A program made the position numbers and the translations under genes. From Mycolicibacterium gilvum (GTDB taxonomy: Bacteria; Actinomycetota; Actinomycetes; Mycobacteriales; Mycobacteriaceae), in NCBI RefSeq assembly GCF_900454025.1, contig NZ_UGQM01000001.1, positions 1,860,001-1,924,000 of the forward strand: a stretch of DNA of 64,000 nucleotides. Direction: 5' to 3'. The notes beneath the pieces were generated by a model. That model was not told where the DNA came from and did no database searches. It saw only the letters and a list, made by a program, of their open reading frames with translations. Every line of letters begins with the position of its first letter. Positions within the stretch are counted from its first letter, which is position 1. This document shows positions 63,179 through 64,000 of this stretch, in pieces.

Positions 63179-64000
63179 CAGGGGTCCTCGACGGCATCCG
63201 CGTGCTCGACTACGGGCGGTTCATCGCGGCTCCGTGGTGCTCGGCGCTGCTCGCCGACATGGGCGCCGACGTGATCCGCGTGGAGAAACGCGAAGGCGGG
63301 GAAGACCGCTGGGTCCAGTCGATCGCCGACAGTGGCGAGGGCGGCACGTTCCTGCAGTGCAACCGCAACAAGCGCTCGCTGACGCTGGACACCACCACCG
63401 CCGAGGGTCGGGAGGTCACCCGAAAACTGGTGGCCGGGGCCGACATCGTCGTCGCGAACATGCCGGCGGTCGGAATGCGCACCAGTGGACTGGATTACGA
63501 CACTTTGCGGACGATCAAACCCGACATCATCCTGGCCAGCGCGACGGCCTACGGGGAGGGCGGACCCTACAGCGACCGGATCGGGTTCGACGGTGCCGGG
63601 CAGGTGATGTCGGGGGCGGTGTACCGGCAGGGGCTGCCCGACCAGCCGATCCGCACGGTGGTCCCGTACGCGGACTTCGGCACCGCGTTGACGTTGACGA
63701 TCGGCGTGATGATGGCGCTGTACCACCGCGACCGCACCGGGGAGGGGCAGCACGTGGAGGGCGCGCTGCTGCCCACGGCGATGATGCTGTCGAATGCGTT
63801 CCTGATCGAACGTGACCTGCTGGGCACCGACAAACCGCGGATGGGTAACCAGGGCACGTCGGTGGCGCCGTGCGACCTGTACCGCACCTCCGACGACGGC
63901 TGGGTGCTGCTGCAGATCGCCGGTCCGTCGATGTTCAGACGGTGGTGCCGGCTGGTCGGGCGGCCCGAACTGTTCGACGACCCGCGCTTCGCCGACGACG
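63175..64000 (+). CDS. CaiB/BaiF class III CoA-transferase, 3' end outside window
   Basis: 275 residues visible of about 390. Family motifs: GIRVLDYGRFIAAPWCSALLA with the usual N-terminal start, GADVIRVEK, NRNKRSLTLD, and the catalytic Asp region in GFDGAGQVMSGAV. Transfers CoA between carboxylic acids, activating the pathway substrate. ATG 63175 overlaps the GntR stop. The window ends in the frame. Confidence 0.93.
   Translation, partial: MTGVLDGIRVLDYGRFIAAPWCSALLADMGADVIRVEKREGGEDRWVQSIADSGEGGTFLQCNRNKRSLTLDTTTAEGREVTRKLVAGADIVVANMPAVGMRTSGLDYDTLRTIKPDIILASATAYGEGGPYSDRIGFDGAGQVMSGAVYRQGLPDQPIRTVVPYADFGTALTLTIGVMMALYHRDRTGEGQHVEGALLPTAMMLSNAFLIERDLLGTDKPRMGNQGTSVAPCDLYRTSDDGWVLLQIAGPSMFRRWCRLVGRPELFDDPRFADD

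Overview
The window is high-GC actinobacterial DNA and looks like a fast-growing mycobacterium (Mycolicibacterium type). The markers are an MspA-family porin, LpqS and CysK2 relatives, mscL next to a SAF-domain gene, a Crp close to the mycobacterial one, a GAF-GGDEF-EAL protein next to a MoeY-like ThiF/nitroreductase fusion, a DUF222/HNH (13E12) protein, F420-type and mycofactocin-type oxidoreductases and many acyl-CoA enzymes. GTG starts and 1-4 bp gene overlaps are frequent. No species can be named from sequence alone.

Left part (1-19.7 kb): an insertion-sequence-rich metal/sulfur island. Three copies of one IS1380-family element with identical proteins (one cut by the window edge), one IS3 element, one IS256-family (IS1081-like) element and several IS remnants surround two versions of the operon that M. 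tuberculosis carries as lpqS-cysK2-Rv0849, part of the copper-responsive RicR regulon. Copy 1 (1680-4483) has all three genes. Copy 2 (13386-15045) has lpqS-like and cysK2-like genes, and an exported GGGH-repeat protein lies where the transporter would be. Between the copies are a histidine kinase with a Met/His-rich extracellular loop, its decayed response regulator, an MspA-type porin and an exported proline-rich protein. Mentally removing the IS3 and IS1380 elements leaves copy 1 and the two-component genes head-to-head across about 300 bp, so both elements hit a shared control region. mscL and the SAF gene follow; another IS1380 copy sits 13 bp before the SAF start codon.

Middle part (19.8-45.6 kb): a small membrane protein, DUF3297, a ZIP-like transporter, then a tightly coupled operon (luciferase-like monooxygenase broken by one in-frame amber codon, sulfotransferase, DUF1214, VOC protein, carboxylesterase). 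A DUF222/HNH gene has an ISL3 element inserted exactly at its start codon, with an 8-bp target duplication. Then come a PaaK-like ligase, an S9 peptidase, a TetR gene with a 37-bp palindromic operator, DUF2243, an aldehyde dehydrogenase, a Crp paralogue, a second sulfotransferase/TetR/DUF1214 module, a different IS1380-family element, and universal stress and SRPBCC proteins.

Right part (45.5-64 kb): ordinary mycobacterial metabolism and signalling. It holds a paired acyl-CoA dehydrogenase operon, a cyclic-di-GMP enzyme, the MoeY-like protein, a MaoC hydratase, a flavin monooxygenase and a hydrolase. A divergent acyl-CoA catabolic cluster (mycofactocin-type SDR, dehydrogenases, SDR, thiolase, GntR regulator, CoA-transferase) is arranged around a perfect 21-bp inverted repeat and runs off the window end.
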